A stretch of DNA of 64,000 nucleotides, taken from positions 1,240,001 to 1,304,000 of the forward strand of contig NZ_JAKUDO010000001.1 in the NCBI RefSeq assembly GCF_022436485.1, given 5' to 3'. Source of the DNA: Agrococcus sp. ARC_14. GTDB taxonomy: Bacteria; Actinomycetota; Actinomycetes; Actinomycetales; Microbacteriaceae. Of this stretch, positions 17,486 through 25,826 are shown in pieces (position 1 is the stretch's first letter; every line of letters starts with the position of its first letter). A program made the position numbers and the translations under genes. The notes beneath the pieces were generated by a model, which saw nothing but the letters and a program-made list of their open reading frames with translations, was not told where the DNA came from and ran no database searches.

Positions 17486-18132
17486 CCATCCGCATCGCGG
17501 TCGTGGACGACCAGTCGCTCGTGCGCCTCGGCTTCCGCATGGTGCTGGAGGCGGAGGAGGGGCTCGAGGTGGTCGGTGAGGCATCCGACGGCGCCGAGGC
17601 CGTGGCGCTCGCCGCGCGCGGCGGCGTCGACGTCGTGCTCATGGATGTGCGGATGCCGGGTCTCGACGGCATCGCGGCCACCGAGCGGATCAGCGCAGCC
17701 GCCTCGCCGCCGAAGGTGCTCGTGCTCACGACCTTCGACCTCGACGAGTACGCCTACGCCGCCCTGCGCGCGGGTGCGAGCGGCTTCCTCCTCAAGGACG
17801 TGCGGCCCGCGGAGCTCATCGCCGCCATCCGTGCCGTCCACGCGGGAGATGCGGCGCTCGCGCCCGCCGTCACTCGGCGCATGCTCGAGCGGTTCACGTC
17901 GAGCGTGCCCTCGACGCGCGACGACACCGTGCTCGAGGTGCTCACACCGCGCGAGCGCGAGTTCCTCATCGCCATCGCAGAGGGGTGCACGAACGACGAG
18001 CTCGCGGCACGCTTCGTGCTGTCGGCGTCGACGGTCAAGACGCACGTGGGCCGGCTGCTGCGCAAGCTCGACGCACGCGATCGCGTGCAGCTCGTGATCC
18101 TGGCCTACGAGCTGGGGATCGTCGGTCGCTGA
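17482..18132 (+). CDS. NarL/LuxR-family response regulator
   Basis: A 216-residue response regulator. The receiver domain has the acidic pair VVDDQ, phospho-acceptor D55 (VLMDVRMPGLDG), conserved T in LVLTTFDLDEY and K in FLLKDV. The C-terminal LuxR helix-turn-helix runs LTPREREFLIAIAEGCTNDELAARFVLSASTVKTHVGRLLRKL. It is the last gene of the four-gene ABC/two-component operon and should be phosphorylated by the kinase just upstream. The palindrome at 14382-14405 is a candidate binding site. Confidence 0.94.
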   Translation: MTIRIAVVDDQSLVRLGFRMVLEAEEGLEVVGEASDGAEAVALAARGGVDVVLMDVRMPGLDGIAATERISAAASPPKVLVLTTFDLDEYAYAALRAGASGFLLKDVRPAELIAAIRAVHAGDAALAPAVTRRMLERFTSSVPSTRDDTVLEVLTPREREFLIAIAEGCTNDELAARFVLSASTVKTHVGRLLRKLDARDRVQLVILAYELGIVGR

Positions 18133-18218
18133 CGCGCCGTGGCCCCTGCGGCGGCCAGCGGAGCTCGAGCGTGATGCTTGGATGCGCGGCGACGCGGCAG
18201 GGCCTCGCGACCTCGCGG

Positions 18219-18686
18219 TCAGCCGCGCGCGATGCCGACGATGCCGAGCACGAGCACGAGCACGGCGACGGCCGCGAAGATGAAGCCCCAGAACTGCATC
18301 GGGATGAAGAAGAACGTGTGGATGTTGCGAGCGCGCCGCGCCTGGCGCAGCTCCTGCTCCAGCAGCTGCTGGCTCTGCGCGTGGGCCTCGGATGCGGAAG
18401 CAGGGGCCGGCTGGCCAGGACCGAGCAGGAACCGTCCCGAGGAGACCAGCGCTTCGAGCTGCTGCTCCCGTGCCTCGCGCCACGCGTCGATCTTGCGCTG
18501 CGGGCGCGACACGTTCATCGCCTGACCCGTGAACCAGGTCGCGAGGGCAGCGATCGCGAGGCCGAGCGAGATCGAGAAGGGGAGCATCGACTCCGGCAGG
18601 AAGGTGCTCGCGAGGCCCGCGAACAGCATCATCGCCAGTCCGCCATAGAAGAACGCCAGAATGCCCCACGCGCGCCAGATCACCAT
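18219..18686 (-). CDS. Small membrane protein of unknown function
   Basis: A 155-residue protein with two N-terminal membrane helices (WGILAFFYGGLAMMLFAGLASTF and ISLGLAIAALATWFTG). A charged central region follows (RKIDAWREAREQQLEALV, then Gln/Glu/Arg-rich and likely coiled), and a last helix reads FIFAAVAVLVLVLGIVGIA. No enzymatic motif is visible. The arrangement resembles the many uncharacterised actinobacterial small membrane proteins. It is encoded downstream of, and on the same strand as, the DksA-like gene, 69 bp away. Confidence 0.75.
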   Translation of the reverse strand: MVIWRAWGILAFFYGGLAMMLFAGLASTFLPESMLPFSISLGLAIAALATWFTGQAMNVSRPQRKIDAWREAREQQLEALVSSGRFLLGPGQPAPASASEAHAQSQQLLEQELRQARRARNIHTFFFIPMQFWGFIFAAVAVLVLVLGIVGIARG

Positions 18687-18755
18687 GCCGTCATCTCAGC
18701 ACGCTCGCGCGACGGCGGCAAGCATTCGCGACGGGCAGTTCTGCCCGTCGAGCGA

Positions 18756-19100
18756 TCAGCGGGCGCAGTCGATGCAGGTCGTGGCATCGGGGCGAGCCTC
18801 GAGCCGCGCTGGCGCGATGGGGCGACCGCACACGCTGCAGGTCGTGTCCTCGCCGCGCTCGAGTCGCGCTGCCGCTTCGTCGATCGCGGCGAGGGCCTCG
18901 AGCTGCGTCTGCCGCAGGCCTTCGAGCCGTGACCACTCCGACGACAGCGAGACGCCGTCGGGGTCGTGCTCGTCATCGTCGCTGATGCCCGCGCGCATCG
19001 ACCGCAGCTCGGCGAGCTGCGCATCTGCCTGTCCGAGCTGCTGCAGCACCTCGCCGCGGCGAGCAGCGATGCGTTCGGCGCGGCTGGGCTCGGGCTGCAT
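18756..19100 (-). CDS. TraR/DksA family zinc-finger protein
   Basis: About 114 residues with a coiled-coil-like N-terminal half (EVLQQLGQADAQLAELRSMRAG, then LEGLRQTQLEALAAIDEAAARLERG). A C-terminal Cys4 zinc finger has CSVCGRPI and CIDC. This is the DksA/TraR architecture; DksA proteins insert a coiled coil into the RNA polymerase secondary channel. Whether this one regulates transcription is not established, since the coil is short and the acidic tip (SDDDEHDPDG) is only DksA-like. ATG 19100 is the natural start. Confidence 0.87.
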   Translation of the reverse strand: MQPEPSRAERIAARRGEVLQQLGQADAQLAELRSMRAGISDDDEHDPDGVSLSSEWSRLEGLRQTQLEALAAIDEAAARLERGEDTTCSVCGRPIAPARLEARPDATTCIDCAR

Positions 19101-19234
19101 CCGGCAAGGATAGTCCGCGGCATCGGTCGTTGAGGGCTCGTCCAGGTGGCACGCATAGGTGCGTGCCAGACTCCCGCGGGTGGCGGGCTCTCGGCCGCGC
19201 CGCATCCGTCGAACCGCATCCAGGAGGACCGTTC

Positions 19235-19609
19235 ATGTCGAAGACGACCGCTCTGCGCCGAGGCGCCGTGATCGCCGCTGCCGCCGCACTCGTGCTCACG
19301 GGCACGACCCTCACCGCGCCGCCCGCTGAGGCGTCGACACGGCCCGGGCCGACCCTGCCGTCCGTCTGCTACTCCGTGTCGTCGACGACGCAGACGCTGC
19401 GCTACGGCGACCGCGGATGGCGCGTGACCTACCTGCAGTGCGTGCTGCGATCGATGGGCTATCCGACGGTGGCCGTCGACGGCGTGTTCGGATCGAACAC
19501 GCGTCGCGCCGTCGTGGACTTCCAGTACTACATCGCCGGCATCACGGCCGATGGCATCGTGGGGCCGGTGACCTGGCGGCACCTCCACGAGCGCTCGCGC
19601 ACCTACTGA
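19235..19609 (+). CDS. Secreted peptidoglycan-binding-domain protein
   Basis: A 124-residue exported protein. The N-terminus is a Sec signal peptide (positive KTTALRR, hydrophobic VIAAAAALVLTGTTL, cleavage likely after PPAEA, near residue 33). The mature part is one PG_binding_1 domain: LRYGDRGWRVTYLQCVLRSMGYPTVAVDGVFGSNTRRAVVDFQ, ending DGIVGPVTWRHL. Two cysteines (in SVCYS and LQCVL) could form a disulphide outside the cell. AGGAGG at 19222-19227 fixes the start. It probably anchors to or senses the cell wall, with no catalytic domain attached. Confidence 0.92.
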   Translation: MSKTTALRRGAVIAAAAALVLTGTTLTAPPAEASTRPGPTLPSVCYSVSSTTQTLRYGDRGWRVTYLQCVLRSMGYPTVAVDGVFGSNTRRAVVDFQYYIAGITADGIVGPVTWRHLHERSRTY

Positions 19610-19612
19610 GCG

Positions 19613-19636
19613 GCCGCCCCTGCGGCGCGGGGCGGC
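19613..19636 (+). terminator. Putative terminator after the peptidoglycan-binding gene
   Basis: An 8-bp perfect GC stem, GCCGCCCC (19613-19620) against GGGGCGGC (19629-19636), with an 8-nt loop, starts 3 bp after the stop codon. There is no U-tract, as is common in high-GC actinobacteria. It separates this gene from the ABC-F gene that follows on the same strand. Confidence 0.45.
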
Positions 19637-19657
19637 GGGCACTGAGATGATTGCGGG

Positions 19658-21322
19658 ATGACCGCAACACTCGTCGCCCAGGGCCTCGCCGGCGGCTACG
19701 GCCACCGCACGCTCTTCGACTCGCTCGACCTCACGGTGGCGCCGGGCGACGTCGTCGGCGTGGTCGGGGCCAACGGTGCGGGCAAGTCGACGCTGCTGCA
19801 GATCCTGGCCGGCATCGAGCAGCCGCAGGCCGGCACGGTGACGCTCGCGCCCGCTGACGCGTTCGTCGGCTGGCTGCCGCAGGAGCACGAGCGGATCGAG
19901 GGTGAGACGGTCGCCGACCACCTCGCTCGTCGCACCGGCTGCGCGGCGGCCACGCGCGAGATGGACGCCGCTGCGGCGGCGCTCGGCGACCCCTCGCTCG
20001 CCGCGACCGGCACCGACCCGGCCGACACCTACGCATCCGCCCTCGACCGATGGCTGGCCAGCGGTGCGGCCGACCTCGAGGAGCGCATCCCGATCGTGCT
20101 CGCCGAGCTGGGGCTCGAGCTGCCGGGCGCCCGCATCGCCCAGGCACTGATGACCTCGCTCTCCGGCGGCCAGGCTGCGCGTGTCGGCCTCGCCGCGCTG
20201 CTGCTGTCGCGATTCGACATCGCGCTGCTCGACGAGCCCACCAACGATCTCGACCTCGATGGCCTCGAGCGGCTCGAGGCGTTCATGGAGGGCCTTCGGG
20301 GCGGGGCGGTGCTCGTGAGCCACGATCGCGAGTTCCTCTCGCGCTGCGTGACGCGCGTGCTGGAGCTCGATGTCGCGCAGCACTCGAATCGCGTCTACGG
20401 CGGCGGCTACGACGCCTACCTGGAGGAGCGCGCGACGCTCCGCCGCCACGCGCGCGAGCAGTACGACGAGTTCGCCGAGAAGAAGGCCGACCTGGTGGCG
20501 CGCGCCAGGACGCAGCGCGAGTGGTCGAGCCAGGGCGTGCGCAACGCGATGAAGAAGTCGCCGGACAACGACAAGATCCGCAGGCGGGCCGCGACGGAGT
20601 CGAGCGAGAAGCAAGCGCAGAAGGTGCGGCAGATGGAGAGCCGCATCGCCAGGCTCGACGAGGTCGAGGAGCCGCGCAAGGAGTGGCAGCTGGAGTTCAC
20701 GATCGGGGCGGCACCGCGGTCGAGCTCGGTCGTCTCGACCCTCAGCGGCGCGGTCGTGCAGCAGGGCGACTTCACGCTCGGGCCGGTGTCGCTGCAGGTG
20801 AACGCGGGAGAGCGCATCGGCATCACGGGGCCCAACGGCGCCGGGAAGTCGACGCTGCTGCGCGCGCTGCTCGGCCAGCGGGCGCCGGACGAGGGGTCCG
20901 CGAGCCTCGGTGCGAGCGTGGCCGTCGGCGAGATCGATCAGGCGCGCTCGCTGCTCGTGGGCTCCAAGCCGCTCGCGGCGGCCTTCGAGGCGCTCGTGCC
21001 GGAGCTGGCCGCCGGTGAGGTGCGCACGCTGCTGGCCAAGTTCGGGCTGCGCGCCGATCACGTGCACCGCCCCGTCGACGAGCTCTCACCCGGGGAGCGC
21101 ACGCGCGCGGGCCTGGCGCTGCTGCAGGCGCGGGGCGTCAACCTGCTCGTGCTCGACGAGCCGACGAACCACCTCGATCTGCCGGCCATCGAGCAGCTCG
21201 AGCAGGCGCTCGAGTCCTATGACGGCACGCTGCTGCTGGTGACGCACGACCGGCGGATGCTCGAGACGGTGCGCACGGATCGGCGCTGGCACGTCGAAGC
21301 CGGGCGGGTCTTCGAGCGCTGA
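19658..21322 (+). CDS. ABC-F family ATPase
   Basis: A 554-residue soluble protein with two ABC ATPase domains and no membrane segment. The first Walker A is GANGAGKST (37-45) and the second is GPNGAGKST; both signature (LSGGQ, LSPGE) and Walker B (LLDEPTNDLD, VLDEPTNHLD) motifs are present. A charged linker rich in Arg, Lys and Glu (YDEFAEKKADLVARARTQREW onward) joins the domains, as in ABC-F proteins. These act on the ribosome as translation factors or antibiotic-resistance factors. It lacks features that would tell EttA-like from resistance types. Its stop lies inside a palindrome shared with the convergent DinB gene. Confidence 0.93.
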   Translation: MTATLVAQGLAGGYGHRTLFDSLDLTVAPGDVVGVVGANGAGKSTLLQILAGIEQPQAGTVTLAPADAFVGWLPQEHERIEGETVADHLARRTGCAAATREMDAAAAALGDPSLAATGTDPADTYASALDRWLASGAADLEERIPIVLAELGLELPGARIAQALMTSLSGGQAARVGLAALLLSRFDIALLDEPTNDLDLDGLERLEAFMEGLRGGAVLVSHDREFLSRCVTRVLELDVAQHSNRVYGGGYDAYLEERATLRRHAREQYDEFAEKKADLVARARTQREWSSQGVRNAMKKSPDNDKIRRRAATESSEKQAQKVRQMESRIARLDEVEEPRKEWQLEFTIGAAPRSSSVVSTLSGAVVQQGDFTLGPVSLQVNAGERIGITGPNGAGKSTLLRALLGQRAPDEGSASLGASVAVGEIDQARSLLVGSKPLAAAFEALVPELAAGEVRTLLAKFGLRADHVHRPVDELSPGERTRAGLALLQARGVNLLVLDEPTNHLDLPAIEQLEQALESYDGTLLLVTHDRRMLETVRTDRRWHVEAGRVFER

Positions 21323-21334
21323 CGCGTCAGCGCT
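21315..21334. terminator. 20-bp palindrome holding both convergent stop codons
   Basis: A perfect palindrome, AGCGCTGACGCGTCAGCGCT. It contains the TGA of the ABC-F gene (21320-21322), and the stop of the convergent DinB-like gene (21333-21335) overlaps its other end. As RNA it folds to an 8-bp stem with a CGCG loop in either direction, so it can serve as a compact bidirectional terminator. Confidence 0.6.
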
Positions 21335-21893
21335 ACTGCCCGACTCTGCCGTCGACGCACTCGCGCAGCAGGTCGGCGTGCCCGCAGTGGCGCGCGTACT
21401 CCTCGATGCGGTGCACCATGATCTCCCTGATCGCCTTGCCGCTCTCGCCGACTCGCTCGCCAAGATCGCGATGCTCGGCGATGACAGCATCGGTCTTCGT
21501 CTGCTCGTTCCGGAGGGCCGCGAAGGCCTCATCGACGACCGCCTGCTCGCCGACGGCGCCGTCGAAGTCGGCATCGTGCGGGCCGTAGAGCGGCTCGGCA
21601 GCGGAGTCGGACACGATCCAGCTGCGCCAGTCGCGCTCCACCTCCGCCAGGTGCCGCACGAGCCCGAGCAGCGACATGGTCGACGGCGGCACGGAGCGCC
21701 GCGCCAGCTGCTCGGGGTTCAGGCCGTCGCACTTCATGAGCAGCGTGTGCCGGTAGTCGTGCAGGTACTCCACGAGCGTCGGCCGCTCGCCGTCGGGGCT
21801 CGCGCCATCGGTGTTGCGCGGGTCGTCATCCGGGTTGACCCACATGTCGGGGTAGACCGTCGCCTGTGTCCATCGCTGCGGCTGCTCGCTCAT
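21333..21893 (-). CDS. DinB family protein (DUF664-like)
   Basis: A 186-residue four-helix-bundle protein of the DinB/DUF664 superfamily, whose members often hold a metal through three histidines and act as thiol-dependent transferases. Typical segments are LVEYLHDYRHTLLMKCDGLNPEQLARRSVPPSTMSLLGLVRHLAEVERDW and a C-terminal VHRIEEYARHCGHADLLRECVDG. Candidate metal ligands lie in VRHLAEVE and ARHCGHAD. The biochemical substrate is unknown. ATG 21893 (MSEQPQRW) is chosen over GTG 21899. It is divergent from a GNAT gene. Confidence 0.9.
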   Translation of the reverse strand: MSEQPQRWTQATVYPDMWVNPDDDPRNTDGASPDGERPTLVEYLHDYRHTLLMKCDGLNPEQLARRSVPPSTMSLLGLVRHLAEVERDWRSWIVSDSAAEPLYGPHDADFDGAVGEQAVVDEAFAALRNEQTKTDAVIAEHRDLGERVGESGKAIREIMVHRIEEYARHCGHADLLRECVDGRVGQ

Positions 21894-21991
21894 GCGCACC
21901 AGTCAACGTGCACGGATGCCGGGAGTCAATGGAGTGCGAGTGGCCTGCTCGGTGCGACCTACGCTCGTCGGAGGCACACCGAGGAGCGCAC

Positions 21992-22474
21992 ATGAGCGAG
22001 CAGACCACCGGCAGGGCGATGACGATCCCCGGCCTCGACATCCGGGCGCCGCTGCACGACGGCTTCGTCGTGGACACCGATCCCGACCGGCTCGACCTCG
22101 AGCGCGTGCACGCCTGGCTGTCGACGGATGCCTACTGGGCGATGGGCCGCCCGATGGACGTGCTGCGGCGCGCCGTCGCCGCATCCGTCAACTTCGGCGT
22201 CTACGCCGCGGACGGCGCCCAGGTCGGGTACGCCCGGCTCGTCACCGACGGCGCCACCTTCGGCTGGCTGTGCGATGTCTACGTCGATCGAGACGCGCGC
22301 GGGCTGGGGGTCGGCTCAGCGCTGGCGCAGACGATCGTCGACGCCGTCGCGCCGCTGCGCATGAAGCGGCTGCTGCTCACGACCGCCGACGCGCACGGGA
22401 TCTATGCGGCGTGCGGCTTCGTGGTGCACCCGAACCCCGAACAGGTCATGGTGCGTACGACCGAGCAGGCCTGA
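21992..22474 (+). CDS. GNAT family N-acetyltransferase
   Basis: A 160-residue single-domain GNAT enzyme. It shows the YWAMGRPMDVLRRAV substrate helix, VGYARLVTDGATFGWLCDVYVDRDARGLGVGSALAQTIVD (the acetyl-CoA loop with RGLGVG), and the C-terminal YAACGFVVHPNPEQVMVRT strand. The WAxGRP pattern is common in small bacterial GNATs annotated from yeast or E. coli YjdJ/YhbS-like branches; the acceptor is unknown. GAGGAG at 21981-21986 places the start at ATG 21992. It is convergent with the broken reductase gene, only 6 bp apart. Confidence 0.92.
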   Translation: MSEQTTGRAMTIPGLDIRAPLHDGFVVDTDPDRLDLERVHAWLSTDAYWAMGRPMDVLRRAVAASVNFGVYAADGAQVGYARLVTDGATFGWLCDVYVDRDARGLGVGSALAQTIVDAVAPLRMKRLLLTTADAHGIYAACGFVVHPNPEQVMVRTTEQA

Positions 22475-22480
22475 ACGGAG

Positions 22481-23074
22481 CTACCCGACGCGGTAGGTGA
22501 TGTGCGTGACCAGTGGGGTCGCGCGAGCCGAGATCGGCTCGAGCGCCACCGGCCCCGACGCCGTGAACAGGCGCTCTCCCGCACCCAGCACCAGCGGCGC
22601 GATGTGCAGCCGCAGCTCGTCGATGAGCCCAGCGGCCAGGCACTGGTCGACGGTGCTCGCGCCGCCCGCGACGGCGATCGTCGCATCGCCCGCGGCCTCG
22701 CGCGCTCGCTGCATCGCTGCTTCCACGCCGTCGGTCACGAAGTGGAACGTGGTGCCGCCCGCCATGGGGATGGGCTCCTGCGGCGTGTGCGTGAGCACGA
22801 ACACCGGTGCGCCGTACGGCGGCTCGGGTCCCCACTAGCCGGTCCACGGCTCCGTCCAGCCGCCGTCGCGCGGCGGGCCGAACATGTTGCGGCCCATGAT
22901 GTAGGCGCCATGGCCGAGGACCGCGTCGATCTCCGCCCGGTGCTCGTCGGCCGCTTCGAACATCCAGCGATGCAGCTGCTCGCCACCATCGCCGAGCGGC
23001 TCCTCCCGGCGCTGGTTCGGCCCGGCCGCGAAGCCATCGACCGAGACGCCGATGTCGCAGGTCACGATGCCCAT
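22481..23074 (-). pseudogene. Dihydrofolate-reductase-like (RibD C-terminal) gene with in-frame TAG
   Basis: The coding frame is intact over about 198 codons except for one TAG at codon 80 (22835-22837). Residues before it (MGIVTCDIGVSVDGFAAGPNQ, then YIMGRNMFGPP) and after it (WGPEPPYGAPVFVLTHTPQEP, then FVTDGVEAAMQRAREAAGDATIAVAGGASTVDQCL) belong to one RibD-C/DHFR-like domain in the same frame. The broken codon sits just before the conserved W-G, where this family usually has another Trp, so a single TGG to TAG change explains it. GGAGGC precedes ATG 23074. The protein should be non-functional unless the stop is read through or is a sequencing error; restart at an internal Met would yield only half a domain. 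Confidence 0.85.
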
Positions 23075-23220
23075 GGTGCCTCCTCGCATCCGTCATCGAT
23101 CCTGCCGCGATGCGCGCGTCCTGTCGAGAGCTGTGGGACCGTCGCGGCGCATCCGCCCTCGTGCATCCGCCCCTTGCGCATCCGCCCCGCGCGATCGATA
23201 CTGCGCACGGAGGTGGGCCG

Positions 23221-23604
23221 ATGGTGGACTACGCGCAGGGATTCAGCGGCTTCGCGGTGCCAGATGTCGCGGCGGCGAAGGCATTCTACGACGAGGTGCT
23301 CGGGCTGGAGGTGGCGGAGGAGCACGGCATGCTGCAGCTCACGCTGCCGGGCGGGGCGACGGTGCTGGCCTACCCGAAGGACGATCATGAGCCGGCCGTG
23401 TTCACCATCCTGAACCTCGGCGTCGCCGACCTGCCGGCCGCGGTCGACGAGCTCTCGGGCCGGGGCGCGACGTGGCTGCGCTACGAGGACTTCGAGCAGG
23501 ATGCGCGCGGCATCGTGACCGGCGGAGACATGGGGCCGGACATCGCCTGGACGAGCGACCCGGCCGGCAACGTCATCGCCGTCATGCAGCTCGATCGCGA
23601 GTGA
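23221..23604 (+). CDS. VOC family (glyoxalase-like) protein
   Basis: A 127-residue single VOC protein with the beta-alpha-beta-beta-beta pattern: FAVPDVAAAKAFYDEVLGLEVAEEHGMLQLTLPGG, then VFTILNLGVADLPAAVDELSGRGATWLRYEDF and TSDPAGNVIAVMQ. Members bind a divalent metal and act as lyases, dioxygenases or resistance binders; no substrate can be assigned. The start follows a GGAGG-like site just before ATG 23221. It is divergent from the broken reductase gene and convergent with the AsnC regulator, 3 bp apart. Confidence 0.9.
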   Translation: MVDYAQGFSGFAVPDVAAAKAFYDEVLGLEVAEEHGMLQLTLPGGATVLAYPKDDHEPAVFTILNLGVADLPAAVDELSGRGATWLRYEDFEQDARGIVTGGDMGPDIAWTSDPAGNVIAVMQLDRE

Positions 23605-23607
23605 GGC

Positions 23608-24069
23608 TCAGCGCACGCCCCAGGCGTAGGTCTGCTGCTGCAGCTTGAGGTACATGAGCGTGTCGGTCTCGCGCACGCCGTCGATGCTGCGGATGCGGTC
23701 GGAGACGAGCTCGAGCAGGTGCGCGTCGCTCTCGCAGACGACCTCGGCGAGCACGTCGTAGCTGCCGGCGGTGATGACGACGTAGTCGACCTCCGGCATC
23801 TCTGCGAGCGCCTCGGCGACCGGCCCGAGGGCACCGGAGACGCGGATGCCGATCATCGCCTGGCGGGCGAATCCGAGCTGCGTCGGGTCGGTGACGGCGA
23901 CGATCTGCATGACGCCGCTGTCGGTGAGCCGCTTCACGCGGTTGCGCACTGCGGTCTCGCTCAGCCCCACAGCCTCGGCGATGGCGGCGTAGGGCGCGCG
24001 GCCGTCGCGCTGCAGCTCGGCGATGATCGCCTTGTCCTGGGCATCGGGGAGGCTCACAGGCGCGACCAT
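23608..24069 (-). CDS. AsnC/Lrp family transcriptional regulator
   Basis: A 153-residue Lrp-type regulator. The N-terminal winged helix-turn-helix is DKAIIAELQRDGRAPYAAIAEAVGLSETAVRNRVKRLTDSGVMQ. The C-terminal RAM ligand-binding domain is IGIRVSGALGPVAEALAEMPEVDYVVITAGSYDVLAEVVC. Lrp proteins sense amino acids and often control neighbouring catabolic genes. It overlaps the 3' end of the aminotransferase gene by 16 bp on the same strand, which supports co-transcription. The likely effector is the substrate imported by the APC permease in the same group. Confidence 0.93.
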   Translation of the reverse strand: MVAPVSLPDAQDKAIIAELQRDGRAPYAAIAEAVGLSETAVRNRVKRLTDSGVMQIVAVTDPTQLGFARQAMIGIRVSGALGPVAEALAEMPEVDYVVITAGSYDVLAEVVCESDAHLLELVSDRIRSIDGVRETDTLMYLKLQQQTYAWGVR

Positions 24070-25394
24070 GCCTCAGTCAGCACGCCGCGCAGGATCTGCT
24101 CGATCTCGTCGAAGTGCGACTGGTCGCAGATGAGCGGCGGGGAGAGCTGGATGACGGGGTCGCCGCGGTCGTCGGCCCGGCAGTACAGCCCGGCGTCGAA
24201 CAGCGCCGTGGAGAGATAGCCGCGCAGCAGCCGCTCGCTCTCCGCCTCGTCGAAGGTCTCCTTGGTGGCCTTGTCCTTCACGAGCTCGAGGCCGTAGAAG
24301 TAGCCCTCGCCGCGCACGTCGCCGACGATCGGCAGGTCGTGCAGCCGCTCGAGCGTTGCGCGGAAGGCTCCCTCGTTGGCGCGCACGTGCTCGAGCACCC
24401 CCTCCTCCTCGAAGATCTGCAGGTTCTTGAGTCCCACGGCGGTCGCGACCGGGTGGCCGCCGAAGGTGTAGCCGTGAGCGAAGGAGGCGCCTGGCTGCGC
24501 GAAGGGCTCGAAGAGCCGCTCGCTCGCGATCATCGCGCCCAGCGGTGCGTAGCCGGAGGTCAGCCCCTTGGCGCAGGTGATGATGTCGGGCTGGTAGTCG
24601 TAGCGCTCTGCGCCGAACATCGTGCCGAGCCGGCCGAAGGCGCAGATCACCTCGTCCGAGACCAGCAGCACGTCGTGCTCGTCGCAGATCTCGCGCACGC
24701 GCTGGAAGTATCCCGGGGGAGGCGGGAAGCAGCCGCCGGCGTTCTGCACCGGCTCGAGGAAGACCGCGGCGACCGTCTCCGGGCCTTCCTGCTCGATCGC
24801 GACCCCGATCTGCTCCGCGGCCCAGCGGCCGAAGGCCTCGGGGTCGTCGCCGTGGATGGGCGCCCGGTAGATGTTGGTGTTCGGCACCCGGAAGGTCGAC
24901 GGCACGAGCGGTTCGAACTGCGCCTTGAGCGGTGGCAGGCCGGTGATCGAGAGCGCGCCGTGGGTCGTGCCGTGGTAGGCGATCGAGCGGCTGATCACCT
25001 TGTGCTTCATCGGCTTGCCGGTGAGCTTGAAGTAGTTCTTCGCGAGCTTCCAGGCGCTCTCGACGGCCTCGCTGCCGCCGCTCGTGAAGAAGACCCGGTC
25101 GAGATCGCCCGGCGCGAGCGACGCCAGCTTGTCGGCGAGGTCGACGGCACTGGGATGCTTGTAGGACCAGAGCGGGAAGAAGGCGAGCGTCTGCGCCTGC
25201 TCGGCGGCCACGGCCGCCAGGTCGGCACGGCCGTGGCCGAGCTGGTTGACGAAGAGGCCGGCGAGGCCGTCGAGGTAGCGCTTGCCGCGGTCGTCCCAGA
25301 TATACGCGCCCTCGCCGCGGACGATGACGGGTGCCGTGTCGGCATCCGCCATGCGGGTGAAGTGCATCCAGAGGTGGTCAGCGGGCGTCGTCAT
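24054..25394 (-). CDS. Class III (omega-amino acid / polyamine type) aminotransferase
   Basis: A 446-residue PLP-dependent fold-type I aminotransferase. The PLP lysine is K276 (TCAKGLTSGYAPLGA) and the ring-binding aspartate is D247 (LLVSDEVICAFGR). FTSGGSEAVESAWKLA binds the phosphate, and EPVQNAGGCFPPPPGYF is typical of the beta-alanine, GABA, putrescine or taurine:pyruvate type. The exact amino donor cannot be read from sequence. It lies between the UspA gene and the AsnC regulator, in the same direction as the APC permease, and opposite a saccharopine-dehydrogenase-like gene. This points to degradation of an imported omega-amino acid or diamine. Confidence 0.92.
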   Translation of the reverse strand: MTTPADHLWMHFTRMADADTAPVIVRGEGAYIWDDRGKRYLDGLAGLFVNQLGHGRADLAAVAAEQAQTLAFFPLWSYKHPSAVDLADKLASLAPGDLDRVFFTSGGSEAVESAWKLAKNYFKLTGKPMKHKVISRSIAYHGTTHGALSITGLPPLKAQFEPLVPSTFRVPNTNIYRAPIHGDDPEAFGRWAAEQIGVAIEQEGPETVAAVFLEPVQNAGGCFPPPPGYFQRVREICDEHDVLLVSDEVICAFGRLGTMFGAERYDYQPDIITCAKGLTSGYAPLGAMIASERLFEPFAQPGASFAHGYTFGGHPVATAVGLKNLQIFEEEGVLEHVRANEGAFRATLERLHDLPIVGDVRGEGYFYGLELVKDKATKETFDEAESERLLRGYLSTALFDAGLYCRADDRGDPVIQLSPPLICDQSHFDEIEQILRGVLTEAWSRL

Positions 25395-25409
25395 GGTTCT
25401 CGTCTCCGT

Positions 25410-25826
25410 TCAGTCGGCGGCCGGCACGCAGAGCACCGGCCGTCTGCTCAGGTGCAGCAGCTTGTGGGGCGTCGAGCCCAGGATCGCGCCGCGCACCGGG
25501 CTCTCGCCCCAGGTGCCGACCACGATGACCGTGGCGTCGTGCACCTCTGCCTGCTCGAGCAGCGCCTCCACCGGGCGCGCGGAGACGAGTGCCGTGATGG
25601 CATCGACGCCGGCGGCCTGCGCCTCGGCGACCGCGTGCGCGACCGCGGCGCCGCCGAGCTGCTGCAGCGCCGCCTCGTGGCTGCGCGACTCCTCGCCCAG
25701 GCTGCCGGGTGGTGCCGTGCCGCAGACGATGACGAGCTGCTCGCCGTAGCGACGCGCCACGTCGATCGCGGTCGTCAGCGCCTGCTTCGCGCCGGGCGAC
25801 TCGTCGTAGCCGAGGACGACGCTCAC
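25410..25826 (-). CDS. Universal stress protein (UspA family)
   Basis: A 138-residue single-domain Usp protein. The ATP-binding pattern G-x2-G-x9-G-(S/T) is present as GTWGESPVRGAILGST near residues 106-121, and the N-terminal VVLGYDESPGAKQALTTA is the usual Usp strand-turn-helix. The start is GTG 25826, overlapping the permease stop (GTGA), so translation is coupled to the transporter. Usp proteins coupled to transporters often modulate them through ATP binding; that role here is inferred. Confidence 0.92.
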   Translation of the reverse strand: MSVVLGYDESPGAKQALTTAIDVARRYGEQLVIVCGTAPPGSLGEESRSHEAALQQLGGAAVAHAVAEAQAAGVDAITALVSARPVEALLEQAEVHDATVIVVGTWGESPVRGAILGSTPHKLLHLSRRPVLCVPAAD

